Positions 16,906 through 28,329 are shown, numbered from the stretch's first letter. The stretch: 64,000 nt of DNA from Sphingomonadales bacterium (GCA_025352685.1 JANXSN010000107.1:27019-91018); one strand, 5' to 3'. Program-made: numbers and translations. Notes: a model not told the origin generated them from the sequence alone.

Positions 16906-17348
16906 ATGGAAATCACGAGAGCCCTGAAACAAGACTATAATGTGCGCTAGTTCATGTTGGATACCATCAACCCGAGCGCCGACGCGGCCGAAATTTGCTA
17001 GATATTTGAACAGTTTGGCGCTTTGCTCTGCAAACATTCCAAGGCTGAAGAAAGGGTTGTGTGCGACGCGCTCATCGCGACTGGCGATGACAAGACCGAA
17101 GTAGATGCTGATGAAGGATATACCGAACGCATGCTCGCCGACACGCTGCTCAAGAAGATGAAGCGGGCACTGACCCGCTGTCGGTAAAATGGCGTGCCGA
17201 GGTGCATGTGATGCAGGAAACGGTCGGGCATCACACCAAAGAGGAAGAAGACACGATCTTTGACGATGTGAGAGACAATTTTGACAGTCCCGAGCGCGAC
17301 GAAATGGGTGAGGCGTTCGAGAAGCTCAAGCTTGAGGCAGCAGTCTAG
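16906..17348 (+). pseudogene. broken hemerythrin-like (HHE domain) gene
   Basis: From ATG 16906 (AGGAG nine bases upstream) the frame gives MEITRALKQDYN, then TAG at 16948, a further match to DTINPSADAAEI, TAG at 16999, and then FEQFGALLCKHSKAEE...ERMLADTLLKKMKRA. Near 17165-17175 it shifts frame and continues SVKWRAEVHVMQETVGHHTKEEEDTIF...MGEAFEKLK to TAG 17346. The His and Glu of the HxxxE pattern (HSKAEE, HHTKEEE) of an iron-binding hemerythrin domain are still readable. Two nonsense codons and one frameshift show it is dead. The stop overlaps atpC on the other strand. Confidence 0.85.
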
Positions 17349-17611
17349 ACGGCAAAGTCTGCGCGCTCGGCGAGGACGGTGAGACCGTTCTCTCCAATCT
17401 CTGCAAACCCGCCCCGAACAGCGATATGCTGCGGCGTCGATCCGTCCTTTGCATAGACGCGGATCTCGCCATCGCGGAGGGTGGTCATGACCGGCGCATG
17501 TCCCGCCAGTACGCCCATATCGCCCTCAGAGCCCGGGATCTCGACCATATATGCCTCGGTGCTCAGCACCGCGCGTTCGGGCGTCACCAGCTCGAAGTGA
17601 ATCGTTGCCAC
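17345..17611 (-). CDS. atpC: F1 ATP synthase epsilon subunit, short form
   Basis: An 88-residue epsilon subunit. It has the N-terminal beta-sandwich motif FELVTPERAVLS, EGDMGVLAGHAPV and the end AEIGENGLTVLAERAD. The C-terminal two-helix regulatory domain of longer epsilon subunits (about 130 residues) is absent; short forms of this kind occur in this group of bacteria. It is the last gene of the operon atpHAGDC, following atpD with no gap. It links the gamma rotor to the c ring. The stop codon is shared in space with the dead hemerythrin gene. Confidence 0.92.
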   Translation of the reverse strand: MATIHFELVTPERAVLSTEAYMVEIPGSEGDMGVLAGHAPVMTTLRDGEIRVYAKDGSTPQHIAVRGGFAEIGENGLTVLAERADFAV

Positions 17612-19171
<1,560 letters not shown>

Positions 19172-20053
19172 CTAAAGCGCTTCTGCGCCGGCGATGATTT
19201 CGATGAGTTCAGTGGTGATCGCGGCTTGACGGGTTCGGTTATAGAGTACCGTGAGTTTATTGATCATATCACCAGCGTTGCGCGTCGCATTATCCATTGC
19301 GGTCATGCGACTACCTTGTTCGGACGCGGCATTTTCGAGCAGTGCGCGAAAAATCTGGATCGCGACGTTGCGGGGAAGAAGCTCGGCCAGAATCTCTTCC
19401 TCGTCGGGTTCGTATTCCACTGCGGCCTTCGCGCCGACCGGGGCTGCAATGGCCGCGGGTGCGAGTGGCACTGGTATGATCTGGATCCCTGTGGGCTCCT
19501 GGACCAGCGCCGAGCGGAACTTGGCGAAGAACAGGTGCGCGACGTCAAATTCACCGGCCTCGAACCTGGCGATCAGGTCTTCGGCGACGATCTGCGCATC
19601 GGTGAAGGCAACGTTTTTGATATGGCCGATTTCCTGGTCGTGCAGGATCTGCCTCGGATAAAAGCGGCGCAAAACGCGCCCCTTCTTTCCCGCCAGATAA
19701 AAGAGCACGGTTTTGCCTGCCGCTTCCAGCTCCGCGGCCTTTGCGCGAGCGGCACGGACGATGTTGGTGTTGAACGCTCCCGCCAGGCCCCGTTCGGATG
19801 TTGCCACGACCAGGAGGTGGACGAGGTCCTTGCCTGTACCGACGAGGAGTTTGGGCGAACCTTCACTCGCCGTCACCTTGGCCGCCAGGCGAGACATTAC
19901 CGCTTCGAGACGCTCGGCATAAGGGCGTCCGGCGACGGCGGCCTCCTGCGCCCGGCGCAGTTTTGCTGCCGCGACCATCTTCATCGCTTTGGTGATTTTC
20001 TGCGTCGACTTCACGGAGCCGATTCGCATTTTGAGGGCTTTGAGGCTCGCCAT
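19172..20053 (-). CDS. atpG: F1 ATP synthase gamma subunit
   Basis: A 293-residue gamma subunit. The N-terminal helix [32 protein letters not shown] and the C-terminal helix with [28 protein letters not shown]...EIIAGAEAL form the rotor coiled coil (quoted parts are separate segments). The middle has [15 protein letters not shown] and ends in the acidic [13 protein letters not shown]. It couples proton flow to ATP synthesis by rotating inside alpha3beta3. It is third in atpHAGDC, 4 bp after atpA. Confidence 0.95.
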   Translation of the reverse strand: MASLKALKMRIGSVKSTQKITKAMKMVAAAKLRRAQEAAVAGRPYAERLEAVMSRLAAKVTASEGSPKLLVGTGKDLVHLLVVATSERGLAGAFNTNIVRAARAKAAELEAAGKTVLFYLAGKKGRVLRRFYPRQILHDQEIGHIKNVAFTDAQIVAEDLIARFEAGEFDVAHLFFAKFRSALVQEPTGIQIIPVPLAPAAIAAPVGAKAAVEYEPDEEEILAELLPRNVAIQIFRALLENAASEQGSRMTAMDNATRNAGDMINKLTVLYNRTRQAAITTELIEIIAGAEAL

Positions 20054-20057
20054 TTAC

Positions 20058-21587
20058 TTACGCAAACGTCTTTGCGAATGCGTCGAGTGCTTTGACAAGA
20101 CCGCCTTTGGCCTCTTCGCCCAAGTCTTTAGTATCGCGAATTGTCTTGAGCACACCGGTGTGGTTTGCACGCAGGTCAGCAAGCATGGCTTCCTCGTAGC
20201 GTGTGACGTCGGTCACGGCGACGGCGTCGAGATAACCGTTGGTCCCCGCGAAGATCGACGCGGTCTGCTCCTCGAACGGCATCGGCGCATATTGCTTCTG
20301 CTTGAGCAGCTCAGTGAGACGGGCGCCGCGGTTGAGCAACTTTTGGGTCGATGCGTCGAGGTCCGAGCCGAACTGCGCAAACGCCGCCATTTCGCGATAC
20401 TGTGCTAGTTCAAGCTTGATACTGCCAGATACCTTTTTCATTGCCTTGGTCTGAGCGGCAGAACCGACACGGCTAACCGAGAGTCCAACGTTAATTGCCG
20501 GACGGATACCTTGGTAGAACAGATCGGTTTCAAGGAAGATCTGTCCGTCGGTGATCGAAATCACATTGGTCGGAATATAGGCCGAGACATCGCCAGCCTG
20601 GGTTTCGATGATCGGGAGCGCCGTCAGCGAACCATTGCCGTTCGCCTCGTTCATCTTGGCGGCGCGCTCGAGCAAGCGACTGTGCAGATAAAAAACGTCA
20701 CCAGGATAAGCTTCTCGGCCTGGCGGACGCCGCAGGAGAAGCGACATCTGGCGATAGGCGACGGCTTGCTTGGACAAATCGTCATAGACGATCAGGGCGT
20801 GCATGCCGTTGTCGCGAAAATATTCACCCATCGCGCAGCCTGTGTAGGGCGCGAGGAACTGCAGCGGGGCAGGCTCCGACGCGGTCGCAGCGACAACGAT
20901 TGTATAGTCCATCGCACCGCTCTCCTCGAGCGCGCGGACAATCTGTGCAACTGTCGAGCGTTTCTGACCGATGGCGACGTAGATGCAATAGAGCTTTTGG
21001 CTCTCGTCCGTGCCCGTGTGGCCCGCCTTCTGGTTTATGAAGGTGTCGATCGCGACGGCCGTCTTGCCGGTTTGACGGTCTCCGATGATCAGCTCGCGCT
21101 GTCCACGGCCGACAGGAACGAGCGCGTCGAGCGCTTTTAGACCGGTCTGGACCGGCTCGTGGACCGATTTGCGTGGGATGATGCCGGGGGCTTTTACTTC
21201 AACGCGACTGCGCTGGTCAGTAACGATCGGCCCCTTGCCGTCAATCGGATTGCCGAGACCGTCAACGACCCGGCCCAAAAGTCCCTTGCCGACCGGCACG
21301 TCGACGATCGTCCCCGTCCGCTTGACGACATCGCCTTCCTTGATTTCCGAGTCCGATCCGAAAATCACGACGCCGACATTGTCGGCCTCGAGATTAAGCG
21401 CCATGCCCTGGACGCCGTTGGCGAATGCGACCATCTCCCCAGCCTGGACATTGTCAAGACCGTGGATGCGCGCAATTCCGTCGCCGACAGACAGCACTTG
21501 TCCGGTTTCGGAAATTTCTGCTTCCGTGCCAAAGGATGCAATCTGATCCTTGATAACACGGGAGATTTCAGCGGCGCGGATATCCAT
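20058..21587 (-). CDS. atpA: F1 ATP synthase alpha subunit
   Basis: A 509-residue alpha subunit. The start [20 protein letters not shown], the nucleotide-binding [15 protein letters not shown], the [18 protein letters not shown] region and the end [19 protein letters not shown] are typical. It forms the non-catalytic nucleotide sites of F1 and contacts delta through its N-terminus. It follows atpH by 9 bp. No lesion or odd composition is visible. Confidence 0.96.
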   Translation of the reverse strand: MDIRAAEISRVIKDQIASFGTEAEISETGQVLSVGDGIARIHGLDNVQAGEMVAFANGVQGMALNLEADNVGVVIFGSDSEIKEGDVVKRTGTIVDVPVGKGLLGRVVDGLGNPIDGKGPIVTDQRSRVEVKAPGIIPRKSVHEPVQTGLKALDALVPVGRGQRELIIGDRQTGKTAVAIDTFINQKAGHTGTDESQKLYCIYVAIGQKRSTVAQIVRALEESGAMDYTIVVAATASEPAPLQFLAPYTGCAMGEYFRDNGMHALIVYDDLSKQAVAYRQMSLLLRRPPGREAYPGDVFYLHSRLLERAAKMNEANGNGSLTALPIIETQAGDVSAYIPTNVISITDGQIFLETDLFYQGIRPAINVGLSVSRVGSAAQTKAMKKVSGSIKLELAQYREMAAFAQFGSDLDASTQKLLNRGARLTELLKQKQYAPMPFEEQTASIFAGTNGYLDAVAVTDVTRYEEAMLADLRANHTGVLKTIRDTKDLGEEAKGGLVKALDAFAKTFA

Positions 21588-21596
21588 TTGAGTAAC

Positions 21597-22151
21597 TCAG
21601 CCTTTCATCGCGTGCGCGAGGGTGTTCAGTTTTGTGCGGATCGACCCGTCGATCATCTGGCTGCCGATTTTTACGATCAGGCCGCCGAGAATCGCGGGGT
21701 CGGTTTTCATGTCGACCGCGACATCGCGCCCTACACGTGTTTTAAGCTTGGCCTTCAACGCCTTGATCTGATCGGCGTTTAGCGGATGCGCTGTCGTGAC
21801 GAGCGCGGTCGTTTCGCCCCGGTAGTTAGCGACCATCGCGCGGAACGCGGCGATGACCAAGGGGGCCTGACGCAGGCGGCGGTTCGTGGCGAGGACGCCC
21901 AAAAACTTTATCGTCAACGTGTCGAGCTTCAACGCGGTGCCGACCGCGTTGATGGCTGCTGCTGCTGCATTGCGGCCAATGAGCGGGCTGTTGATGAGCC
22001 GCTTCAGATCTGGCGACTGGTTCAGTGCAGATTCGAGCGTCTTAAAGCTTGTTTCAACCGCCTCGATACTCTTGCCAGCGCAGGCGAGATCGAACAGCGC
22101 GGCCGCGTAACGCCCTGCAAGGCTAGCCTGAATACCGCCGGAATTCTCCAC
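21597..22151 (-). CDS. atpH: F1 ATP synthase delta subunit
   Basis: A 184-residue delta (OSCP-type) subunit. The N-terminal helical domain has LAGRYAAALFDLA and LINSPLIGRNAAAAAI; the C-terminal part has TTAHPLNADQIKALKAKL and DPAILGGLIVKIGSQMIDGSI. It ties F1 to the peripheral stalk of b and b'. It is first in atpHAGDC. The start is taken as GTG 22151 because the conserved GGIQASLAGRYA begins there, although the frame is open to 22214. Confidence 0.92.
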   Translation of the reverse strand: MENSGGIQASLAGRYAAALFDLACAGKSIEAVETSFKTLESALNQSPDLKRLINSPLIGRNAAAAAINAVGTALKLDTLTIKFLGVLATNRRLRQAPLVIAAFRAMVANYRGETTALVTTAHPLNADQIKALKAKLKTRVGRDVAVDMKTDPAILGGLIVKIGSQMIDGSIRTKLNTLAHAMKG

Positions 22152-22232
22152 GCGCGAACGTCTCCAAAGACCTGTTGAACCCGCGCGGTAGCACTTCAGG
22201 AAGCGCCTCTGCATCGGAATGGCGCGCGCCTA

Positions 22233-22253
22233 GCATCGGCATTGCTGCGATGC
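22233..22253. promoter_or_regulatory. inverted repeat between atpH and the dienelactone hydrolase gene
   Basis: GCATCG (22233-22238) and CGATGC (22248-22253) are perfect arms with a 9-bp spacer, in the divergent space upstream of both genes. It could be an operator; nothing shows which protein would bind. It may also be chance. Confidence 0.25.
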
Positions 22254-22302
22254 AAGGCGGCGCTTATGGCGAGCGACCGACTTGCCGCACAAGGAGACAG
22301 CG

Positions 22303-23019
22303 ATGACCGGATTTTATGCTGACTATGTGGATGGTGATGATGTGTGTGAAGCCTATGTGGCGCTTCCAGCTGGGGATGGGCCGCATTCATGCGTTCTCGT
22401 GGCGCATCAGTGGTCGGGCCAGAGCGATCACGAGCGCGCAACTGCCGACAAGTTGGCCGCGCTTGGTTACGCCGGGATTGCTATCGACGTGTATGGCAAG
22501 GGCAACCGTGGCGCTTCCGATTCATCCGATCATAGCGCGCTGATGATGCCTTGGGCGGCAAACCGCGCAGCCCTGCGTCAACGGCTCATGGCAGCAGTCG
22601 CATTCGCGGCAGGCCATGCCGCGATCGATGCCAGCCGCATTGCCATAATGGGCTACTGCTTTGGCGGCCTTTGCGCGCTCGATGTCGCGCGGTCCGGGAC
22701 GACAGACGTCAAAGGGGCGGTCAGCGTCCACGGCGTGTTCGGAGCGCCGGACATCGGCCCGCAGGCCAATATTATGTCCAAGGTTCTGATCCTGCATGGT
22801 TGGGCAGACCCGATGGCGAAACCCGCCGATGTTGACATGATCGCTAACGAACTGACCGCGGCAAAGGCTGACTGGCAACTCCATGCCTACGGCCACGTAA
22901 TGCATGCTTTCACCGCCATTGAGGCCAACATGCCCGAACGCGGCATGAAATACGACGCCAATGCCGACCGGAGGTCGTGGGCAGCGACGACTGCGTTTAT
23001 GGCAGAGGTTTTGGCCTGA
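22303..23019 (+). CDS. dienelactone hydrolase family protein
   Basis: A 238-residue alpha/beta hydrolase. The nucleophile elbow is GYCFGG, so the nucleophile is Cys as in dienelactone hydrolase, following DASRIAIM. The catalytic Asp lies in LHGWADPMA and the His in YGHVMHAF. Members range from chlorocatechol degradation enzymes to hydrolases of unknown substrate, and no degradation genes lie nearby, so the substrate is open. ATG 22303 has AAGGAG at 7 bp. It diverges from atpH and precedes ada by 56 bp. Confidence 0.82.
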   Translation: MTGFYADYVDGDDVCEAYVALPAGDGPHSCVLVAHQWSGQSDHERATADKLAALGYAGIAIDVYGKGNRGASDSSDHSALMMPWAANRAALRQRLMAAVAFAAGHAAIDASRIAIMGYCFGGLCALDVARSGTTDVKGAVSVHGVFGAPDIGPQANIMSKVLILHGWADPMAKPADVDMIANELTAAKADWQLHAYGHVMHAFTAIEANMPERGMKYDANADRRSWAATTAFMAEVLA

Positions 23020-23075
23020 CCTTTGACCGCAAGCTTCGGGATGCCGGCGCATGCGCACGGGACTAGCTAGCTTGC

Positions 23076-24101
23076 ATGAACATTGACGCTGATCTCGCCT
23101 GGACCGCCTTCATGGCCCGCGACCGTTCGCACGACGGCCGGTTCGTGGGTGCGGTCAAAACAACGGGTATCTATTGCAAGCCTTCCTGTCCCGCGCGACA
23201 CCCGAAGCGCGAGAACCTGGAATTCTTTGCCGATGCCGCAGCGGCGCAGACAGCGGGCTACCGCGCCTGTCGGCGTTGCAAACCCGATGAGGTCGGTCGC
23301 GACCGCCTGGCCGTTGCCCGTGCGCTGACACTCATCGCAGCAGCCGAGGACTTACCTGCACTCGACCAACTCGCCCGTGCGGTCGGGTATGCGCCCCATC
23401 ATTTTCACCGCCTGTTTAAACGCGACGTCGGTGTGACACCTGCCGCTTATGCCCGCGCGCTCCGGGCAAAAAGGATTGAAACCATGCTGACTGAATCACC
23501 AAGCGTGACTGCGGCGCTCTACGACGCCGGGTTTCAGAGCCCGGGCCGCTTTTACGCAGCGACCCCCGATCGCCTCGGCATGACGCCTTCGGCTTGGAAA
23601 CGCGGCGGGGCAGGGGTGACGATCCGATATGCCATCGTCGACACTGTGCTCGGCAAGATGCTGCTGGCCGCAACGCAAAAGGGCATCTGTCGCTTGTCGT
23701 TCGACGAAGACGAACGCGAACTTCAACGTCGGTTTCCCAACGCAATCGTCGAGCCAGGGGGGCCGGCAATGGCTGATCTGGTAGCCGGTGCGATTGCTGC
23801 CTGCGCTGACCCCGCGCACATGGCCGACCTGCCGCTCGATGTTGCCGGAACTGCGTTTCAACAAGCAGTATGGAACGAGCTCCGGCGGATCCCGCCGGGC
23901 GAAACGCGCAGCTACGCTGCCATTGCGGCGGCCATCGGCAAGCCTTCCGCCGTTCGGGCCACGGGTTCGGCGAACGGCGCGAATAACGTGGCCGTGCTCA
24001 TCCCGTGCCACCGTGTCATCCGCACCGACGGCGCGCTCGGTGGCTATGCCTATGGACTGGCGCGCAAGATCGAGCTGTTAAAGCGCGAATCTAAGGTTTA
24101 G
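23076..24101 (+). CDS. ada: bifunctional Ada: methylphosphotriester/O6-methylguanine methyltransferase and regulator
   Basis: A 341-residue three-part protein. Residues 1-75 are the zinc-bound Ada domain with Cys34, Cys38, Cys65 and Cys68 (GIYCKPSCPAR, CRRCKP); Cys34 accepts methyl from phosphotriesters. Residues about 85-180 are the AraC-type HTH domain. The last 160 residues are the O6-alkylguanine transferase, with active Cys about 311 in IPCHRVIR and the preceding GANNVAV. Methylated Ada activates its own gene and other adaptive-response genes in species studied. The last 11 bp overlap the convergent protease gene. Confidence 0.94.
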   Translation: MNIDADLAWTAFMARDRSHDGRFVGAVKTTGIYCKPSCPARHPKRENLEFFADAAAAQTAGYRACRRCKPDEVGRDRLAVARALTLIAAAEDLPALDQLARAVGYAPHHFHRLFKRDVGVTPAAYARALRAKRIETMLTESPSVTAALYDAGFQSPGRFYAATPDRLGMTPSAWKRGGAGVTIRYAIVDTVLGKMLLAATQKGICRLSFDEDERELQRRFPNAIVEPGGPAMADLVAGAIAACADPAHMADLPLDVAGTAFQQAVWNELRRIPPGETRSYAAIAAAIGKPSAVRATGSANGANNVAVLIPCHRVIRTDGALGGYAYGLARKIELLKRESKV

Positions 24102-25620
24102 ATTGGTCAGGGGTGCAGTTGTAAACCAACCGCTCGTTGGGTTGGGCAGGCAGAACAGTCCGGATTGCGCCTTCCATGTCGGCGACTGACCGACGCTGAC
24201 CCGGATCGGCGGTACAGGCCTGATTCTTGTAGCCGGCCCGAATTTGGCGCGCCCGCTCCATGGCATCGGCGCCCATCAGGAATCGTTCTACGGCATATCG
24301 TGATTTCGAGGGGTCATAGCTCTGGATTGTCACCGTCGCTTCGGATCTGGGGACGAAAGTACGGCTATAAGTGCCCGCATTAGCCCCGTATTGCGTCTCG
24401 CCGTTGACGCAGCCGTCATCGCGCCAATCGAGCGAGACATCTCTGGTCTTTGACAGTTTCACCACGCTGCGCGCGGTGTCGATCGTGCAAAGCTTCGCTC
24501 CGTTTCCCTTGTCGCCACCGAGTATGACGCTGGATTTTGCCGGGTGTAGCGTCGCGTAGCGGTCTTGCGTTTCGGACATTTTGGGGCGCGCCAAGAAGAC
24601 TACAACAGCCCCGAGAAGCAAGCTGCCTCCCAACCCGAGCGTGGCCCATGCCGCGCGCTTGCCTGAGCGCCGACCGTCGCTGAGCAGAATCATCCCACCC
24701 ACACCGCTCAGTGCGCCGAGCACAACCAGTCCCGCCGCCAGTGCCATGCCATTGTCACGTTCGCCGGCGATGTCGTCGCGGATTTTTTGCTTCTCGATGG
24801 TCGCCCGTTCGGTTTCGCCCGCTGCGCGCTTGGCGATTTGCGCTGCGGCATCGGTTTCTGCCTGCGACAGCGCACCATTGCGTGCGGAAAGTTCGTCTGC
24901 ACTCAGACAAGGTGTTGTAACCAGCGTCGGCTGGATCTTGGATTTGACAAGAAACACGCTCAACTCATGGGCCGACAATGCAAAGGCAAAGGGCGAATCG
25001 ATCCCCTCGCTGACCGACAGAAACGAATTGATGCCGATCACGCGCCCGCAAGCATCGACCAGTGGCCCGCCCGAACTGCCGCGCCCGATATTGGCATCAT
25101 GCAGCACCGTGTCATAGCGCGCGTTGGTCCGTCGTCCGCCAACATGACCAAGTGATTTCACGGGTGCCTGGGGGCGGATGAGTTCGTCAAGTCCCGATGC
25201 CATCGCACGATCGACGCCGTACGGGTAACCAAGTGCGGCGACCGCCGACCCGTCGGCGACCGTGCCGCTGAAAAGCACCGCCGGTTCGATCCTCCCATTA
25301 GAAATCGAGATAATTGCCAGGTCGATGTCAGGCGCATAGACAAGAACTGTGCCTTGGTATCGCTTTCGCCCCTCGCTCGGGACGACGCCGACGAACCCAC
25401 CGTTTTCGACCGCTCGCTCGACGACGTGGGCATTGGTCACGATACGTGTCGGCGTGATCGCCACGCCCGAACCCATGTCGACCCCACTATCATTGCCATT
25501 GTCGGTAACGACAATCCGCACGACACTGCGGGCTGCGGCATCTAAATCGGCACTTTGCTGGGCTGACGCGGCCACGGGAGCGAGAGCCAACGCACAAATC
25601 AAGGTCAACCGACGTATCAT
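24091..25620 (-). CDS. exported trypsin-like serine protease with two extra membrane helices
   Basis: A 509-residue protein. A signal peptide (MIRRLTLICALALAPVAASA) leads to an S1C-type protease domain: His in TNAHVVE, Asp in APDIDLAIISI, Ser in GRGSSGGPLVDACGR. No PDZ domain is seen. After the protease comes a charged, coiled-coil-like part (about 270-300). Two hydrophobic helices follow (MALAAGLVVLGAL... and LGLGGSLLLGAVVVFLA), then a C-terminal domain with Cys residues that reads like a small beta domain. The topology suggests a periplasmic protease tethered to the inner membrane. Start ATG 25620 is chosen for the signal peptide; the frame is open to 25722. It overlaps the end of ada. Confidence 0.78.
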   Translation of the reverse strand: MIRRLTLICALALAPVAASAQQSADLDAAARSVVRIVVTDNGNDSGVDMGSGVAITPTRIVTNAHVVERAVENGGFVGVVPSEGRKRYQGTVLVYAPDIDLAIISISNGRIEPAVLFSGTVADGSAVAALGYPYGVDRAMASGLDELIRPQAPVKSLGHVGGRRTNARYDTVLHDANIGRGSSGGPLVDACGRVIGINSFLSVSEGIDSPFAFALSAHELSVFLVKSKIQPTLVTTPCLSADELSARNGALSQAETDAAAQIAKRAAGETERATIEKQKIRDDIAGERDNGMALAAGLVVLGALSGVGGMILLSDGRRSGKRAAWATLGLGGSLLLGAVVVFLARPKMSETQDRYATLHPAKSSVILGGDKGNGAKLCTIDTARSVVKLSKTRDVSLDWRDDGCVNGETQYGANAGTYSRTFVPRSEATVTIQSYDPSKSRYAVERFLMGADAMERARQIRAGYKNQACTADPGQRRSVADMEGAIRTVLPAQPNERLVYNCTPDQSKP

Positions 25621-25649
25621 GGGATCCACCGCTAGCGCTATAATGAGCA

Positions 25650-27818
25650 TCATACGAACGAGTAGGGATCGATATCGACCGCCACCCGAACCCCACGTGG
25701 CCACTCGAAAGCGCCGAGCCAACCCCTGATGACATCCTGAACGTCGAGCGCGCGACGCGCGTGGATGAGCAGGCGGACACGGTGGCGGCCACGGAGCATC
25801 GCCAGCGGGGCGGGCGCGGGGCCAAAGACTTCCATACCGTCTACAGTCGGCGCGCCGTTGGCAATACGTTGCGCCGTGTCGGCGGCATCGCGGAGGGTTT
25901 CTGAGGAGACGATGATCGCGGCGAGGCGTCCGAAAGGCGGGGCGCCGGCCTCCCGGCGACCTTGCGTTTCGGCCGCGTAGAAAGCGTCAGCATCGCCAGA
26001 GATCAATGCTTCGATGACAGGCGCACCAGGCTCGTGCGTTTGAACATAAACGTGACCCGGTTTGGTCGCACGACCGGCGCGACCCGCGACCTGGGCAATC
26101 TGCTGAAAGCTCCGCTCCGCAGCGCGAAGGTCGCCACCCTGGAGGCCAAGATCGGCATCGATCACCCCAACCAGCGTCAGATTGGGGAAGTGATATCCCT
26201 TGGTTACCAATTGGGTGCCGATAACGATGTCGATCTCGCCCGCATCCATCTTGTTCACAAATTCCGCGGCCTTGGCGGGCGACCAAAGCGTGTCGGATGT
26301 GACAATGGCGCGCCGTGCGTCAGGGAACAGTTCGGCGACCTCGTCAGCAATGCGCTCGACGCCTGGACCGCAGGCCACGAGCGAGTCTTCCTCACTGCAC
26401 TCGGGGCACGTCTTTGGCCGCGCGAGGACATGGCCGCAATGATGACATTGCAGCCGCGCCAGCAATCGATGTTCGACCATCCATGCGGTACAGTTGGGGC
26501 ATTGGAAGCGGTGCCCGCAGTGCCTGCAGATCGTCAGTGGCGCATAACCGCGCCGGTTGAGAAACAGCAGCGCTTGTTCCTGGCGATCAAGCACGTTTTG
26601 CAGCGCGGTCACGAGTGTTGGTGCAAGCCAGCGTCCGCGCGGCGGGACGTCCTGGGTCAGATCAATGGCAGAGATCGTCGGCATCTGCGCCGCCCCATAA
26701 CGGCCAGGAAGTTTCAGTTCTTTGTAATTACCAAGGGCAACTTGTTGTCGCGTCTCGATTGCGGGGGTCGCGCTAGCGAGGATGACGGGGCACCCCTCGA
26801 ACCGCGCGCGCATCACGGCGACATCGCGGGCATGGTAGTGGACGCCGTCCTCTTGTTTGAAGCTGGTCTCATGCGCCTCGTCAACGACGATCAGCGCGAG
26901 GGCGCAATAGGGCAGGAAGAGCGCCGATCGCGCACCTACGGTGACCATCGCTTCGCCCGACCCAATCGCCCGCCACGCGCGGCGGCGCTGCGACTGACGC
27001 AGGCCGGAATGCCAGGCAACCGGCTGATGGCCGAAGCGCAGTTCGAACCTACGTAAAAACGGTTCCGTGAGCGCGATTTCGGGGAGGAGGACCAGCGACT
27101 GCCGGCCCTGCCGGATTGCCTCGGCAATTGCTTCAAAATACACTTCGGTCTTGCCTGAACCCGTAACGCCGTCGAGCAGGGTCGGTGCAAACGTGCGGCC
27201 CCCGACATCGTAGACCAGCGCAGTGGCCGCGGCGGTTTGTGCTTTGGACATGATAGGGGGCGCGTGGTCCGGGTCGGGCTGGGGATAGCGATCGTCGAGT
27301 GTCACTTCGACCGCTTCGATCGCACCGGTTTTAACGAGGCCGCGAATCACACTGTCGGAAACATCAGCGATTATGGCGAGTTCGCGGACGAGACCTTGAC
27401 GCTCACCAATTCGTTCGAGCGCCTGAATACGTTTGGGCGTCAGTCGATCCGGGACGGTTTTGGTCGCGCGATACTCCATCACTGAGCGTCGGTCGTCGAG
27501 CGCAGAGGCGCTGGCCAAGGTCATTCTCAACACGGCGGCGGGTGGGCTCAGGTAGTAGTCCGCCGTCCATTCTATCAGTCGCCGCAGGGGCGCAGCGATC
27601 GGTGGGAGATCATATGCTGACACAAGATTGCGCAACCGATTGTCACCGACCTCAGCATCAGAAGGCATCCGGTCGGGTTCCCAGACCACGCCTGCTAATT
27701 GGCGAGGACCAAGCGGTGCAAGGATGATGCTACCCGCCTCGACATCCATGCCGTGCGGCACACGGTAATCGAGTGGGCCGAGAGCGGCGTTGAGCGTAAG
27801 GACGCGGACACGTGACAT
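25650..27818 (-). CDS. priA: primosomal replication protein N' (PriA helicase)
   Basis: A 722-residue superfamily 2 helicase. The N-terminal 3' DNA-binding domain starts RVRVLTLNAALGPLDYRVP. The Walker A is GVTGSGKTEVYF, the DEAH box is VVDEAHE, and the zinc module has eight cysteines in CRHCGHRFQCPNC, CHHCGHV and CPECSEED. Motifs V and VI (GTQLVTKGYHFPN, QVAGRAGR) are intact. PriA restarts stalled replication forks. It ends 29 bp before the protease start on the same strand. An inverted repeat lies upstream at 27838. Confidence 0.95.
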   Translation of the reverse strand: MSRVRVLTLNAALGPLDYRVPHGMDVEAGSIILAPLGPRQLAGVVWEPDRMPSDAEVGDNRLRNLVSAYDLPPIAAPLRRLIEWTADYYLSPPAAVLRMTLASASALDDRRSVMEYRATKTVPDRLTPKRIQALERIGERQGLVRELAIIADVSDSVIRGLVKTGAIEAVEVTLDDRYPQPDPDHAPPIMSKAQTAAATALVYDVGGRTFAPTLLDGVTGSGKTEVYFEAIAEAIRQGRQSLVLLPEIALTEPFLRRFELRFGHQPVAWHSGLRQSQRRRAWRAIGSGEAMVTVGARSALFLPYCALALIVVDEAHETSFKQEDGVHYHARDVAVMRARFEGCPVILASATPAIETRQQVALGNYKELKLPGRYGAAQMPTISAIDLTQDVPPRGRWLAPTLVTALQNVLDRQEQALLFLNRRGYAPLTICRHCGHRFQCPNCTAWMVEHRLLARLQCHHCGHVLARPKTCPECSEEDSLVACGPGVERIADEVAELFPDARRAIVTSDTLWSPAKAAEFVNKMDAGEIDIVIGTQLVTKGYHFPNLTLVGVIDADLGLQGGDLRAAERSFQQIAQVAGRAGRATKPGHVYVQTHEPGAPVIEALISGDADAFYAAETQGRREAGAPPFGRLAAIIVSSETLRDAADTAQRIANGAPTVDGMEVFGPAPAPLAMLRGRHRVRLLIHARRALDVQDVIRGWLGAFEWPRGVRVAVDIDPYSFV

Positions 27819-27837
27819 GGTCTGTTCCTAGACGGGC

Positions 27838-27854
27838 GTTACCGATATGGTAAC
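27838..27854. promoter_or_regulatory. GTTACC-N5-GGTAAC palindrome, possible operator
   Basis: A perfect 6-bp inverted repeat with a 5-bp spacer, between the divergent priA start (27818) and the DUF1801 gene start (27871). Its size and place suit a dimeric repressor; no cognate regulator is seen nearby. Confidence 0.35.
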
Positions 27855-27870
27855 CCGCAAGGGGTTGGAC

Positions 27871-28322
27871 ATGGCTACATTCGGCGATACGGCACTAGCC
27901 GGGTTCATCGCGAAATTCTCACCCGCCGTTGCTGCGCTAAGCCATGCGCTGCTGGCGAACGCCCGGGCGCAATTCCCAGACGAGGTGCTGCTTGTTTGCG
28001 ACAATTATAATGTGCTGGTGATCGGGTTCGGGCCGACCGACAGGGTCAAGGATGTCGTCTTTTCACTCGCGATAATGCCGCGTTGGGTAACGTTGTTCTT
28101 TACCTCGAGCGTCAAGGTTGCCGACCCCAAAAAAGTCCTCGATGGCGCAGGTCTTCAAGTACGCCATGTTTACTTGCTTATGGCCGAAGCGTTCGATGCG
28201 CCAATCGTCCAGCACCTCATTGCTCAGGCTGTTGTCAACGCCGAGCCACCGATCGGGCATGCGGTGACCGGCGGGATTGTAATGAAGTCGATCTCGGCCA
28301 AGAAGCCACCGCGGCGCCCTAA
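27871..28322 (+). CDS. DUF1801 (YdhG/YjbR-like) protein, probable frameshift at its end
   Basis: About 150 residues. The stretch [21 protein letters not shown], then [15 protein letters not shown] and [22 protein letters not shown] with [10 protein letters not shown], follows the DUF1801 pattern; the family has the frataxin-like fold and unknown function. The chosen ATG 27871 has AAGGGG six bases before it; ATG 27847 is possible. The literal frame does not stop after [11 protein letters not shown] but runs on through 28759 into the transaldolase frame. A TAA at 28320-28322 is one base out of frame, after a C/G run, so a 1-base indel or sequencing error there probably removed the stop. I place the natural end at 28322. 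Confidence 0.6.
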
Positions 28323-28329
28323 AGACCGA

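Noticed and set aside
25962..27056. 364-codon plus-strand open frame antisense to priA
   Set aside because: Shadow of priA; no ribosome site and no family pattern.
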